From positions 1 to 53,114 of the forward strand of contig JAFUNB010000023.1 in NCBI GenBank assembly GCA_017482345.1: a stretch of DNA of 53,114 nucleotides, written 5' to 3'. Both the position numbers and the translations under genes were made by a program. The notes below the pieces were generated by a model. That model searched no databases and was not told the origin of the DNA. It saw only the letters and a list, made by a program, of their open reading frames with translations. Shown one piece after another: positions 1 through 7,494 of the stretch. Numbering within the stretch: the first letter of the stretch is position 1; every line of letters begins with the position of its first letter. Origin of the DNA: Oscillibacter sp. GTDB taxonomy: Bacteria; Bacillota; Clostridia; Oscillospirales; Oscillospiraceae.

Positions 1-540
1 ATCGAGGCTGACGACTTCCTGGAGACTCCCGTTCCCAAGTATAAGCGTCTGTTCCCCGGCGGCCCCGAGTGCCGTCTGAAGGGCGCCTATCTCATCACCT
101 GCACCGGCTGCGTGAAGGATGAGAACGGCAACATTACCGAGGTCCTGTGCGAGTACGATCCCAACAGCCGCGGCGGCGATCCCGCTGACGGCCGCAAGGT
201 CAAGGGCGCTACCATCCACGGGGTGGACGCTGCTACCGCCATCGACGCCGAGGTCCGCCTGTATGACAACCTGTTCTCCGACGAGTCTCCCGATGGTCCC
301 GACAAGGATTTCATCGATTGCCTGAATCCCGGCTCTCTGGAGATCATCTCCAACGCCAAGGTGGAGGCCGGCCTGAAGGCCGAGGCCGAGGCCTACGAGC
401 AGACCGAGAAGAAGGGCAAGACCGCCCCCAGCTTCCAGTTCATGCGTCTGGGCTATTTCTGCATGGACAGCAAGGACTCTTCTCCTGAGCACATGGTGTT
501 CAACCGCAGCGTGTCTCTGAAGGACAGCTTCAAGAAGTAA
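1..540 (+). CDS. glnS: Glutaminyl-tRNA synthetase, C-terminal part (5' truncated by window)
   Basis: Charges tRNA-Gln with glutamine in the cytoplasm. The frame is open from base 1, so the catalytic Rossmann domain lies outside the window. The 179 residues present match the C-terminal beta-barrel anticodon-binding region of class Ic synthetases, with family landmarks in order: CRLKGAYLITC, GNITEVLCEYDP, RKVKGATIHGV, EVRLYDNLF, FIDCLNPGSLE, and near the end FQFMRLGYFCMDSKDS. This combination is typical of GlnRS and separates it from GluRS, which lacks the beta-barrel. A strong intrinsic terminator follows 10 bases after the stop. Having GlnRS means direct Gln-tRNA charging is available beside any GatCAB route; gatCAB is not in this window. 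Confidence 0.93.
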   Translation: MEADDFLETPVPKYKRLFPGGPECRLKGAYLITCTGCVKDENGNITEVLCEYDPNSRGGDPADGRKVKGATIHGVDAATAIDAEVRLYDNLFSDESPDGPDKDFIDCLNPGSLEIISNAKVEAGLKAEAEAYEQTEKKGKTAPSFQFMRLGYFCMDSKDSSPEHMVFNRSVSLKDSFKK

Positions 541-549
541 ATACCGCAA

Positions 550-586
550 AGCGGCGCAGTGATTCGTTCACCGCGCCGCTTTTTTA
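550..586 (+). terminator. Intrinsic terminator of glnS
   Basis: The stem AGCGGCGC / GCGCCGCT is followed at once by a run of six T. An inner GTGA/TCAC pairing extends the hairpin. It lies directly after the glnS stop. Confidence 0.9.
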
Positions 587-589
587 TGT

Positions 590-625
590 AAAAAATCACC
601 TCCGACACAAAAAATGTGCCGGAGG
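590..625 (-). terminator. Intrinsic terminator of the thioesterase gene (minus strand)
   Basis: Read on the minus strand, CCTCCGGCAC pairs with GTGTCGGAGG (one G-T) around an ATTTTTT loop. A short TGA and six T follow. It sits just downstream of the minus-strand stop at 634, back to back with the glnS terminator. Confidence 0.85.
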
Positions 626-633
626 GGTATGGT

Positions 634-1044
634 TTATCCGTTCAAAGGTTCATTCAGCAGGAAGAAGGTGAATGTGCCGGTGGAGACGGGGGTACCGTCC
701 TGATTCCGGATCTCTACGTCGTAGACGCAGATGGTTTCGCCGTGCTTCACCTCGTGGGCCTCAGCGGTCAGCGTATCGCCGGGCTTTGCGCCCCGGAGGT
801 AGTTGAAGGAGGCGTTCAGCGTTACACCGCGCCGTCCGTAGGAGGAGAGGGCTGCGCCGGCAGCGGTGTCAGCCATGGAGAAAAACAGTCCGCCGTGGGC
901 CATGCCTGCGATGTTTTCGTCATCCGCCGTAACAGCCGTAGTGGTGCGGGCATACCCCTGCCGGATCTCCTCGACACGGATCCCCAGCTTCTGGGGAAAG
1001 GGATTGTGGGTGTTTCGGAAGTCGACCAGTTTCTGGAAATCCAT
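634..1044 (-). CDS. PaaI-type hotdog-fold acyl-CoA thioesterase
   Basis: A small cytoplasmic hotdog-fold thioesterase of the PaaI/YbgC-like group, expected to hydrolyse acyl- or aryl-CoA thioesters; the substrate cannot be read from sequence. The protein has 136 residues, normal for the family. The core motif is AHGGLFFSMADTAAG (about residues 49-63), where the HGG turn and the Asp of the central helix form the usual active site. The later NASFNYLRGAKPGD and FTFFLLNEP strands also fit. An upstream in-frame ATG at 1105-1107 would add 21 residues, but the ATG at 1042-1044 has a GAGGA ribosome site and matches family length, so it is preferred. It is monocistronic, with its own promoter and terminator. 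Confidence 0.85.
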   Translation of the reverse strand: MDFQKLVDFRNTHNPFPQKLGIRVEEIRQGYARTTTAVTADDENIAGMAHGGLFFSMADTAAGAALSSYGRRGVTLNASFNYLRGAKPGDTLTAEAHEVKHGETICVYDVEIRNQDGTPVSTGTFTFFLLNEPLNG

Positions 1045-1078
1045 GGCGTGTCCTCGCTTTTCGTTCTGAGATAGGCTC

Positions 1079-1107
1079 AGTTTATCCAAAATCCACCGCC
1101 GCGTCAA
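1079..1107 (-). promoter_or_regulatory. Sigma-A-type promoter of the thioesterase gene
   Basis: On the minus strand TTGACG (1107-1102) and TAAACT (1084-1079) are separated by exactly 17 bases. The -10 box lies 34 bases upstream of the chosen start. Confidence 0.7.
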
Positions 1108-1183
1108 TTTCTTTACAAATCTTTCAGGAAATTTTCAGAAAAATGCGGTATGATACCCCCATCAATCAGAAAGGTCGTGAAGC

Positions 1184-2872
1184 ATGAAACGATTTTCAAC
1201 CATGCTCCTGTCTGCGGCATTGTGTCTGAATCTTATGGCCTGCGGACAGAAAGAGGAGGCAGTGCAGCCTCCGGATACAGAGGATCCTGCCGTGCAGACC
1301 TGGGACGGATCGTTGACCATTGAACTCAGTGACGACAAGATCCTGGTGGACGGCGCAGAAGCCGCCACAGACCCGGCTTCTGCCGTATATATCGCCAACG
1401 ACATCGTGTACTACGAGGAGGGCAAGGACTTCACCTACGGCGAGGGCACCGAAGCGGACGCCCACAGCGCCGAAGAGGCCGCGGCCCACACCGTCGTCCG
1501 CATCACCCAGCCGGGCACCTATGTGCTGCAGGGCAAGCTGTCCGCCGGACAGGTGGCTGTGGATCTGGGGGAGGACGCGGAGGAGGACCCCAACGCCGTG
1601 GTGACGCTGGTTTTGAACGGCGTGGACATCACCTGCACCGTGGCGCCTGCCGTGATTTTCTACAACGTCTATGAGTGCGGCAGCACGGACACGGAAACTG
1701 CCTCCAAGGATGTGGACACCTCCGCCGCCGGCGCCAACGTCATCATTGCCGACGGCACGGAAAACACCGTCAACGGCTCCTATGTGGCCCGCATCTATAA
1801 GCCGGACAGCGTGGAGCTGAGCGAGGACGGCACGGAGGTGCTGGACGCCAAGAAGCTCCATAAGTACGATGCCGCTTTCTACTCCAAAATGAGCATGAAT
1901 GTGAGCGGTGAGTCCTCCAGCGTGGAGGGCGGCAGCGGCGTTCTGAACATCAACGCCGAAAATGAGGGCCTGGACTCCGAGCTGCACCTGACCATCAACG
2001 GCGGCGATATCAACATCGTCTCCGGCAACGACGGCATCAACACCAACGAGGACGGCGTCTCCGTCACCACCATCAACGGCGGCAGCGTCAGCATCGTGGT
2101 CTCCGGCGAGACCGGCGAGGGCGACGGCATCGACTCCAACGGCTGGCTGGTCATCAACGGCGGTACTGTCACCGCCGCGGCCTGTAACAACAGCGCCGAC
2201 TCCGGCATCGACTCCGATATGGGCATCCATATCAACGGCGGATTTGTCGCGGCCTCCGGCCACATGCTGGACCGCATTGAGGACGGCGGACAGACCTACG
2301 CCGTGTTTACCTTTGCGCAGACGCAGAAGGGCGGTACGGAGGTCACCCTGAAGAGCGCTGATGGCGATATGGCTACTTATACACCCGCCAACGATTACAG
2401 CATCCTGCTGGTGTGCGATCCCTTCCTGGAGGAAGGGGACTACACCCTGTGGCAGGGTGAGCAGCAGCTGGCCCACGGCGGCGCCATGGGCGGCGGTTTC
2501 CGGCCCGGCGGCATGGGAATGTCCGGCGGAACGGAGCGGCCCGAACCGCCGGAAGGTATGAAATTCCCCGAGGGACTTGAACCTTCTGAACTGCCCGAGG
2601 GCATGGAGCGCCCGGAAGAAGCGGTTCGTCCGGAAGGCATGGAGCCTCCCGAACTGAATGAGGACGGCACCATCACCCTGCCTGACGGCACTGTCATCGA
2701 CCCCTCTCAGATGCAGCGGCCCGAGGGTCAGGGCGGTGGCCGCGGTCCCGGCGGCATGATGGGCGGCGGCCGGCCCGGTATGATGGGCGGAGCAGGGGAG
2801 ACGGAGCGCTCCGATGTCTTTGCCATCCAAAACGGCGGCAATATGTTCTCCGGCGTCAGCGCCGCAGAGTGA
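1184..2872 (+). CDS. Carbohydrate-binding beta-helix lipoprotein (Cthe_2159/DUF4353 family)
   Basis: Probable surface lipoprotein of 562 residues. A lipoprotein signal ends LNLMAC with Cys20 as the lipid-attachment residue. Residues about 40-370 carry repeating segments such as INGGDINIVSGNDGINTNED, VTTINGGSVSIVVSG and WLVINGGTVTAAA, the short right-handed beta-helix repeats of the Cthe_2159 family, whose founder binds cellulose and pectin-like sugars. The last ~130 residues are low complexity: Gly/Met-rich stretches flank a run of PEGM / PEGLEP / PEGMERPEE repeats. These are probably a flexible wall-spanning or processing region. The start is the ATG right after AAAGGTCGTGAAGC. The gene is monocistronic. 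The exact glycan ligand is unknown. Confidence 0.82.
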   Translation: MKRFSTMLLSAALCLNLMACGQKEEAVQPPDTEDPAVQTWDGSLTIELSDDKILVDGAEAATDPASAVYIANDIVYYEEGKDFTYGEGTEADAHSAEEAAAHTVVRITQPGTYVLQGKLSAGQVAVDLGEDAEEDPNAVVTLVLNGVDITCTVAPAVIFYNVYECGSTDTETASKDVDTSAAGANVIIADGTENTVNGSYVARIYKPDSVELSEDGTEVLDAKKLHKYDAAFYSKMSMNVSGESSSVEGGSGVLNINAENEGLDSELHLTINGGDINIVSGNDGINTNEDGVSVTTINGGSVSIVVSGETGEGDGIDSNGWLVINGGTVTAAACNNSADSGIDSDMGIHINGGFVAASGHMLDRIEDGGQTYAVFTFAQTQKGGTEVTLKSADGDMATYTPANDYSILLVCDPFLEEGDYTLWQGEQQLAHGGAMGGGFRPGGMGMSGGTERPEPPEGMKFPEGLEPSELPEGMERPEEAVRPEGMEPPELNEDGTITLPDGTVIDPSQMQRPEGQGGGRGPGGMMGGGRPGMMGGAGETERSDVFAIQNGGNMFSGVSAAE

Positions 2873-2877
2873 GTGTC

Positions 2878-2906
2878 TTGCCAGCGGCAGCAGGCCGTGG
2901 TATACT
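2878..2906 (+). promoter_or_regulatory. Sigma-A-type promoter of the GNAT gene
   Basis: TTGCCA and TATACT are separated by 17 bases, starting 5 bases after the lipoprotein stop and ending 24 bases before the GNAT start. Confidence 0.7.
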
Positions 2907-2930
2907 GCAGAAAAAACAAGGAGAACGAAT

Positions 2931-3422
2931 ATGGAGATTCGCCGCGCCACAATGGAAGATCTGGACACGATCCTGGAACTGTTTGAGCAGGCCAAGGCCT
3001 TTATGCGGAAAAACGGCAACATGACCCAGTGGACGGGAAACTATCCCGGCCGGGAGCTAATCGCCACTGATATTCAGACCGGCCGCTCCTATATTGCGGA
3101 GGAGGGCGGCGGCATCGGAGCGCTGTTCTTCTTTGACCGGGGCGAGGATGTGGAGCCCACTTACGATGAGATCGACGGCGCGTGGCTCACCGGCCACAGC
3201 TACGGCGTCATGCACCGGGTGGTCTCCACCGGAAAATACCCCGGCATGGTGCGTTTCTGCAGCGATTGGTGCCTGGAGCGGTGTCCCAGCCTTCGCATTG
3301 ACACCCACGAGGACAACAAACCCATGCAGGACGCGCTGAAGCGCTGCGGCTTCCAGTATTGCGGCGTCGTCACCATTGAAGACGGCACCACCCGTCTTGC
3401 CTTTGAAAAAGTGAGCGTATAA
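2931..3422 (+). CDS. GNAT-family N-acetyltransferase
   Basis: A 163-residue cytoplasmic acetyltransferase of the GNAT superfamily. The N-terminus MEIRRATMEDLDTILELFEQAK is the typical first strand and helix. The C-terminal LRIDTHEDNKPMQDALKRCGFQYCGVV is the conserved strand-helix that closes the acetyl-CoA site. It resembles a Firmicutes GNAT subgroup with a YGVMHRVVSTGKYPGM core. The substrate is unknown. The ATG follows AAGGAG by 6 bases. A longer frame back to 2814 overlaps the lipoprotein gene and has no ribosome site, so it was not used. Its own promoter lies upstream, and it converges on sigG with a shared terminator. Confidence 0.82.
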   Translation: MEIRRATMEDLDTILELFEQAKAFMRKNGNMTQWTGNYPGRELIATDIQTGRSYIAEEGGGIGALFFFDRGEDVEPTYDEIDGAWLTGHSYGVMHRVVSTGKYPGMVRFCSDWCLERCPSLRIDTHEDNKPMQDALKRCGFQYCGVVTIEDGTTRLAFEKVSV

Positions 3423-3424
3423 GG

Positions 3425-3454
3425 AAAAGGAGGCTCGTTTGAGCCTCCTTTTTT
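3425..3454. terminator. Bidirectional terminator between the GNAT gene and sigG
   Basis: A 12-bp perfect stem (AAAAGGAGGCTC / GAGCCTCCTTTT) closes a GTTT loop, with a T-run on each strand. The sigG stop codon touches the hairpin. Confidence 0.9.
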
Positions 3455-4224
3455 CAGATATTCTTGCGGATCGTATTGATGGCGCCCTTTTCCAGACGAG
3501 AGACCTGGGCCTGAGAGATGCCCACCTCGGCGGAGACCTCCATCTGGGTCTTGCCCTCGTAAAACCGCAGGGACAGAATCCGCCGCTCCCGCTCATCCAG
3601 CCGCCGCATGGCCTCCTTCAGGGCGATGCGGTTCGTCCAGTCCTCATCGGTATTTTTCGTATCCCGCACCTGATCCATGACGCAGATGGCATCGCCGCCG
3701 TCGGAGTACACCGGCTCGTACAAAGACACGGGATCCACGATGGCGTCCATGGCGAACACCACTTCCTCGCGGGGGATCTCCAGCTCTTTGGCGATCTGCT
3801 CCACCGTCGGCTCCCGCTGGTGCTCCGCCATGTAGCGGTCCCGTACCTGCAGCACCCGGTAGGCTGTATCCCGCATACTGCGGGACACCCGGATGGCGCT
3901 GTTGTCCCGGAGATACCGGCGGATCTCGCCGATGATCATGGGCACGCCGTAGGTGGAGAAGCGGACCGGCTGGCTGATGTCAAAGTTGTCAATGGCCTTG
4001 ATGAGTCCCACGCATCCCACCTGAAAGAGATCGTCGGCGTTTTCACCCCGGCTGGCAAACCGCTGGATCACCGAAAGCACCAGCCGCAGATTGCCCTCGA
4101 TCAGCTGGCGGCGGGCCTCCTGATCGCCCTCCTTGCTGCGGCGGAGCAGCGCCATGGTCTCGTCATTTTTCAAAACCCTCAGCTTCGCGGTGTTTACCCC
4201 CGCGATCTCGACTTTTCCCAACAT
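3454..4224 (-). CDS. sigG: RNA polymerase sporulation sigma factor SigG
   Basis: Late forespore-specific sigma factor of 256 residues, the usual length. It directs core polymerase to germination and DNA-protection genes after engulfment. The family-specific N-terminus MLGKVEIAGVNTAKLRVLKN is present. Region 2 follows (GNLRLVLSVIQRFASRGE, DDLFQVGCVGLIKAIDNFD, FSTYGVPMIIGEIRRYLRDN), then regions 3 and 4 with the helix-turn-helix TQMEVSAEVGISQAQVSRLEK. A start 36 codons upstream was rejected because the ATG at 4222-4224 follows a GGGGG ribosome site and matches the family start. Unlike in Bacillus, spoIIGA and sigE are not adjacent. The gene has its own sigma-G-like promoter. SigF is the closest alternative, but the N-terminus favours SigG. 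Confidence 0.95.
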   Translation of the reverse strand: MLGKVEIAGVNTAKLRVLKNDETMALLRRSKEGDQEARRQLIEGNLRLVLSVIQRFASRGENADDLFQVGCVGLIKAIDNFDISQPVRFSTYGVPMIIGEIRRYLRDNSAIRVSRSMRDTAYRVLQVRDRYMAEHQREPTVEQIAKELEIPREEVVFAMDAIVDPVSLYEPVYSDGGDAICVMDQVRDTKNTDEDWTNRIALKEAMRRLDERERRILSLRFYEGKTQMEVSAEVGISQAQVSRLEKGAINTIRKNI

Positions 4225-4261
4225 AAAGCCGCCCCCTCTGCTGTGCGAAAACTTCTGCAAA

Positions 4262-4292
4262 CAGTATGGACGGCGGTGGTTTTTCCTATTCA
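4262..4292 (-). promoter_or_regulatory. Putative sigma-G promoter of sigG (autoregulatory)
   Basis: On the minus strand TGAATA (4292-4287) and CATACTG (4268-4262) are separated by 18 bases. The Bacillus sigma-G consensus is about TGAATA-N17/18-CATACTA. The -10 lies 38 bases before the sigG start. The match is by eye; positive autoregulation of sigG is known in Bacillus. Confidence 0.65.
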
Positions 4293-4316
4293 GGGAGCTT
4301 TTGTCGCTTTCTGGCC

Positions 4317-4345
4317 TTGCATTCCGGGGCAAAATCCAATACCAT
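4317..4345 (+). promoter_or_regulatory. Sigma-A-type promoter of the nitroreductase gene
   Basis: TTGCAT and TACCAT are spaced by 17 bases, with the -10 ending 21 bases before the start codon. It is divergent from the sigG promoter. Confidence 0.55.
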
Positions 4346-4366
4346 CATTCCTGTGGAGGGGATTTT

Positions 4367-5095
4367 ATGGATCAGTTTTATGAGATGATATATAAGCGCA
4401 AATCTGTCCGCCGTTACGACGGCAAACGTCCGCTTTCTGCCGTCGAGTTGGCGGAGATCACCGCGCAGCTGGAAAAGCTTCAGCCGCTGGACAGTGACAT
4501 TCCGGTGCGGTTCCGTATCGTAAAGCGCGGCGAGACCGGCTGCCTGTGGGGCGAATACTGCCTGCTGCTCTACAGCGAGGAGCGGGAAAACTATCTGGCC
4601 AACGCCGGGTATCTGCTGGAACAAATGGACCTCTGGTTTGCGTCCCGGGACATCGGCGCCTGCTGGTACGGCATGGGCCGGGCGGATGAAAAGAAGCTGG
4701 ATGGACTGTCCTTCGTCATCATGATGGCCTTTGGGCGCTGCCGGGCGGACGCCTTCCGCAAAAGCATGAGCGAAGCAAAGCGCAAGCCCCTTTCCGCCGT
4801 TTATACCGGCGGGGCGGAGTCTGCCCTGGAGCGGGCGCTCCAGACGGCTCACTACGCCCCCAGCGCCTGCAATTCCCAGCCCTGGAGCGTGGTGTGTGAG
4901 GAAGGAAAGCTGACGGTCAGCCAGCAGAGCGGCTTTAAAAACCCGCTGATGAAAAATCTGGTAGGCTACATGAACAAGATCGACATGGGTATTTTCTTCT
5001 GTTTTCTGGAGCTGGCGCTGCACCATGAGGGCTATGACTTCCGGCGCACGCTCCTGTCCGACGGTGCGGCGGAATATACGCTGTCAGAGGAATGA
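4367..5095 (+). CDS. Putative nitroreductase (TM1586-like)
   Basis: A 242-residue flavin enzyme of the TM1586-type nitroreductase family, expected to bind FMN and reduce nitro or quinone-like compounds with NAD(P)H. The FMN-binding N-terminus reads YKRKSVRRYDGKRPLS. The second half of the tandem-fold protein holds QTAHYAPSACNSQPWSV, the canonical nitroreductase flavin loop. A central WYGMGRADEKK stretch replaces the classical middle motif, as in this subfamily. The ATG follows GGAGGGG by 5 bases. A longer frame from 4133 overlaps sigG antisense and was rejected. The physiological substrate is unknown. Confidence 0.8.
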   Translation: MDQFYEMIYKRKSVRRYDGKRPLSAVELAEITAQLEKLQPLDSDIPVRFRIVKRGETGCLWGEYCLLLYSEERENYLANAGYLLEQMDLWFASRDIGACWYGMGRADEKKLDGLSFVIMMAFGRCRADAFRKSMSEAKRKPLSAVYTGGAESALERALQTAHYAPSACNSQPWSVVCEEGKLTVSQQSGFKNPLMKNLVGYMNKIDMGIFFCFLELALHHEGYDFRRTLLSDGAAEYTLSEE

Positions 5096-5123
5096 ATAGG
5101 ACAAAATCCGCGGTGCATACAGT
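5094..5123 (+). promoter_or_regulatory. Putative sigma-E promoter of ylmC
   Basis: GAATAGG (5094-5100), a 15-base spacer, then CATACAGT (5116-5123). The -10 fits the sigma-E consensus CATACANT exactly, and the -35 fits five of seven positions (KMATATT). The leader to the ATG at 5144 would be short. Confidence 0.55.
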
Positions 5124-5143
5124 TTCCCAAAAGGGGGGATACC

Positions 5144-5428
5144 ATGCAGTGCAGGATTCGGGATCTGAAGTGCAAGGAGGTCATCAACATCTCTGACGGC
5201 TGCCGCCTCGGGTGCGTGGGCGATGTGGAGGTCCGGGTACCGGAGGGGCAGGTGGTGGCCATCGTGGTCTACGGGCCGTACCGCTTTTTCGGATTGTTCG
5301 GCAGGGGGGAGGAGTACTACATTCCCTGGGACTGTATCCAGCGGATCGGAGACGATATCATCCTCATCGACAAGCCCTTTCAGCGGCGGGATCCCGCGCT
5401 GGAGCGAAACCGGAGAAGAAAGTTCTGA
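5144..5428 (+). CDS. ylmC: YlmC/YmxH family sporulation protein (PRC-barrel)
   Basis: A 94-residue single PRC-barrel protein of the YlmC/YmxH family, associated with sporulation in Firmicutes but without a defined biochemical role. The family pattern is clear: RIRDLKCKEVINISDGCRLGCVGDVEV, a short strand, then YYIPWDCIQRIGDDIILID, the PRC-barrel core. A basic tail RRDPALERNRRRKF ends the protein. The ATG follows GGGGGG by 6 bases. A sigma-E-like promoter overlaps the preceding stop, which fits mother-cell expression. No terminator is evident before the rpsB promoter. Confidence 0.85.
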   Translation: MQCRIRDLKCKEVINISDGCRLGCVGDVEVRVPEGQVVAIVVYGPYRFFGLFGRGEEYYIPWDCIQRIGDDIILIDKPFQRRDPALERNRRRKF

Positions 5429-5497
5429 ACTTGGACGCAAGTCGGAAAAAGTTTAGGAATTTCGACTGAATTTTCACGCATTTTTTGGAAAAAATAC

Positions 5498-5526
5498 TTG
5501 CATTGAGATTCTCGCTGTGGTATTAT
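5498..5526 (+). promoter_or_regulatory. Sigma-A-type promoter of rpsB-tsf
   Basis: TTGCAT and TATTAT are separated by 17 bases in an AT-rich stretch. It leaves a leader of about 105 bases before rpsB. Confidence 0.75.
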
Positions 5527-5564
5527 ATTTCAGCATTCCGCACGGTGCGTCGACTTTCTGTCTG

Positions 5565-5580
5565 TGCCAACTGGTTGGCA
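5565..5580 (+). other. Leader hairpin upstream of rpsB
   Basis: TGCCAA-CTGG-TTGGCA forms a perfect 6-bp stem with a tetraloop in the rpsB 5' leader, about 57 bases before the start codon. It has no T-run, so it is not a terminator. Ribosomal-protein leaders often bind their own product, and that is the possible role here (inference). Confidence 0.45.
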
Positions 5581-5636
5581 GAAGGGATGAAACCGCCGGA
5601 GGTAAGAACTAAATTTTATTGGAGGAACACACTACT

Positions 5637-6356
5637 ATGGCAAACATCGTATCCATGAAGGGCCTGCTGGAGGCAGGCGTCCACTTCGGTCACCAGACCC
5701 GTCGCTGGAACCCCAAGATGGCTCCCTACATCTTCACCGAGCGTAACGGCATCTACATCATCGACCTGGCCAAGACCGTGAAGAAGATGGAGGAGGCTTA
5801 CAGCTTCGTTCGTCAGCTGGCTGAGAACGGCCAGACCATCCTGTTCGTCGGCACCAAGAAGCAGGCTCAGGAGGCTATCCGCGAGGAGGCTCAGCGCTGC
5901 GGCCAGTACTATGTCAACGCTCGTTGGCTGGGCGGCATGATGACCAACTTCAAGACCATGCGTACTCGTGTTGACCGTCTGAACCAGCTGAAGGCTATGC
6001 AGGAGGACGGCACTTTCGATATGCTGCCCAAGAAGGAAGTCATGAAGCACATGGGCGAGATCGCTAAGCTGGAGAAGTATCTGGGTGGCGTCACCGAGAT
6101 GAAGAAGCTGCCCGGCGCTCTGTTCATCGTTGACACCCGCAAGGAGCGCAACGCCATCGCTGAGGCTCACAAGCTGGGTATCCCCGTGGTTGCCATCGCT
6201 GATACCAACTGCGATCCCGATGAGATCGATTACGTCATCCCCGGCAACGACGACGCTATCCGCGCCATCAAGCTGATCTCTTCCATCATGGCCAACGCCG
6301 TTCTGGAGGGCAAGCAGGGCGAGCAGACCGCTGAGGTCGCTGAGGACGCCGAGTAA
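5637..6356 (+). CDS. rpsB: 30S ribosomal protein S2
   Basis: Small-subunit ribosomal protein S2, 239 residues, needed for S1 docking and initiation. Family landmarks are [98 protein letters not shown]. The coiled-coil insert around residues 105-150 is normal. The ATG follows TTGGAGGAACAC; an in-frame TTG at 5619 overlaps that ribosome site and was rejected. Codons are strongly biased, as in other highly expressed genes here. It is co-transcribed with tsf across a 62-base gap with potential alternative hairpins. Confidence 0.97.
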   Translation: MANIVSMKGLLEAGVHFGHQTRRWNPKMAPYIFTERNGIYIIDLAKTVKKMEEAYSFVRQLAENGQTILFVGTKKQAQEAIREEAQRCGQYYVNARWLGGMMTNFKTMRTRVDRLNQLKAMQEDGTFDMLPKKEVMKHMGEIAKLEKYLGGVTEMKKLPGALFIVDTRKERNAIAEAHKLGIPVVAIADTNCDPDEIDYVIPGNDDAIRAIKLISSIMANAVLEGKQGEQTAEVAEDAE

Positions 6357-6371
6357 TTGTAAAACCTTTCG

Positions 6372-6397
6372 GGCAAATGTGATTTGCCTGGATCACA
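6372..6397 (+). other. Mutually exclusive hairpins between rpsB and tsf
   Basis: GGCAAAT-GTG-ATTTGCC (6372-6388) and TGTGAT-TTGCCTGG-ATCACA (6378-6397) share bases, so only one can form at a time. Neither has a T-run. They end 22 bases before the tsf start, close to its TTGGAGGAA ribosome site. A role in tuning tsf translation or stability is inference. Confidence 0.45.
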
Positions 6398-6418
6398 AAT
6401 ATTTTGGAGGAATTTAAA

Positions 6419-7333
6419 ATGGCTTTTACTGCAGCTGATGTTAAGACCCTGCGCGAAATGACCGGCGTGGGCATGATGGATTGCAAGAAGGCTCTGGCCG
6501 CTTCCGACGGCGACATGGACAAGGCTGTCGAGTTCCTGCGCGAGAAGGGCCTGGCCGCTTCCGCCAAGAAGGCCGGCCGTATCGCTGCCGAGGGCATGGC
6601 TTACGCCTGCGTTATCGACGGCATGGGCGTTGTCGTTGAGGTCAACGCTGAGACCGACTTCGTCGGCAAGAACGAGAAGTTCGTTGACTTCGTCAAGGGT
6701 GTTGCCGCTACCGTGGCCGCCTGCAAGCCCGCTGATCTGGACGCTCTGATGGCCTGCAAGTATGCCGGCACCGAGATGACCGTCACCGAGCAGCAGCAGG
6801 AGATGGTTCTGGTCATCGGCGAGAACATCAAGGTCCGTCGCTTCTTCATCTTCGAGGAAGGCTTCTCTGTTCCCTACATCCACGCCGGCGGCAAGATCGG
6901 CGTCCTGGTGAACCTGGAGGTTTCCGAGGGCATCGACGCTACCGAGATCGGCAAGGACGTCGCCATGCAGATCGCCGCTCTGAACCCCCGTTTCTGGGAC
7001 AAGAGCCAGGTGACCGAGGACGTTCTGGCTGAGGAGAAGAAGATCATGATGGTTCAGATGGCCAACGATCCCAAGATGGCCAACAAGCCCGAGCAGGTCC
7101 GCGAGAAGATCGTCATGGGCAAGCTGAACAAGTTCTACTCTGAGAACTGCCTGCTGCAGCAGGAGTTCGTCAAGGACAACCAGTTCACTGTTGAGAAGTA
7201 CATTGCTTCCGCTGCCAAGGCTCTGGGCGGCACCGTCACCTTCAAGAGCGCTGTCCGCTTCGAGAAGGGCGAGGGCATCGAGAAGAAGCAGGAGAACTTC
7301 GCTGACGAGATCGCCAAGATGGTGAACGGCTGA
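6419..7333 (+). CDS. tsf: Translation elongation factor Ts
   Basis: Guanine-nucleotide exchange factor for EF-Tu, 304 residues. The N-terminal UBA-like domain is MAFTAADVKTLREMTGVGMMDCKKALAASDGDMDKAVEFLREKG. The exchange motif NAETDFVGKNEKF (about residues 79-91) contains the TDFV residues that contact EF-Tu. The C-terminal dimerisation and core halves follow. The ATG follows TTTTGGAGGAATTTAAA; an upstream in-frame TTG at 6404 lies inside the ribosome site. It is the second gene of the rpsB-tsf operon and ends in a strong terminator. Confidence 0.97.
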   Translation: MAFTAADVKTLREMTGVGMMDCKKALAASDGDMDKAVEFLREKGLAASAKKAGRIAAEGMAYACVIDGMGVVVEVNAETDFVGKNEKFVDFVKGVAATVAACKPADLDALMACKYAGTEMTVTEQQQEMVLVIGENIKVRRFFIFEEGFSVPYIHAGGKIGVLVNLEVSEGIDATEIGKDVAMQIAALNPRFWDKSQVTEDVLAEEKKIMMVQMANDPKMANKPEQVREKIVMGKLNKFYSENCLLQQEFVKDNQFTVEKYIASAAKALGGTVTFKSAVRFEKGEGIEKKQENFADEIAKMVNG

Positions 7334-7355
7334 TTTCAGCCTGACAACTGATTCG

Positions 7356-7387
7356 AAAAGGCAGACGCTTTCGCGTCTGCCTTTTTT
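7356..7387 (+). terminator. Terminator of rpsB-tsf
   Basis: AAGGCAGACGC / GCGTCTGCCTT stem with a TTTC loop, followed by a T-run. Confidence 0.93.
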
Positions 7388-7406
7388 CTGTTTCGGTGGT
7401 TTTTCC

Positions 7407-7435
7407 TTGTATTTAGTGGCCGGAGATGGTATAAT
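7407..7435 (+). promoter_or_regulatory. Sigma-A-type promoter of the scpAB operon
   Basis: TTGTAT and a perfect TATAAT are separated by 17 bases, 20 bases after the tsf terminator. The predicted transcript start (~7442) favours the downstream TTG start of scpA over the TTG at 7447. Confidence 0.82.
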
Positions 7436-7494
7436 ACTTCTATATATTGGGTTTTTATGACCTGATGAAGGAATTTTTGTTTGAGGTGGCACGG

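Noticed and set aside
1196-3022. Long minus-strand frame (608 codons) over the lipoprotein gene
   Set aside because: It lies antisense to a clear lipoprotein with signal peptide and ribosome site; its His/Val/Ala-rich product has no motif and is a by-product of GC-rich codon bias.
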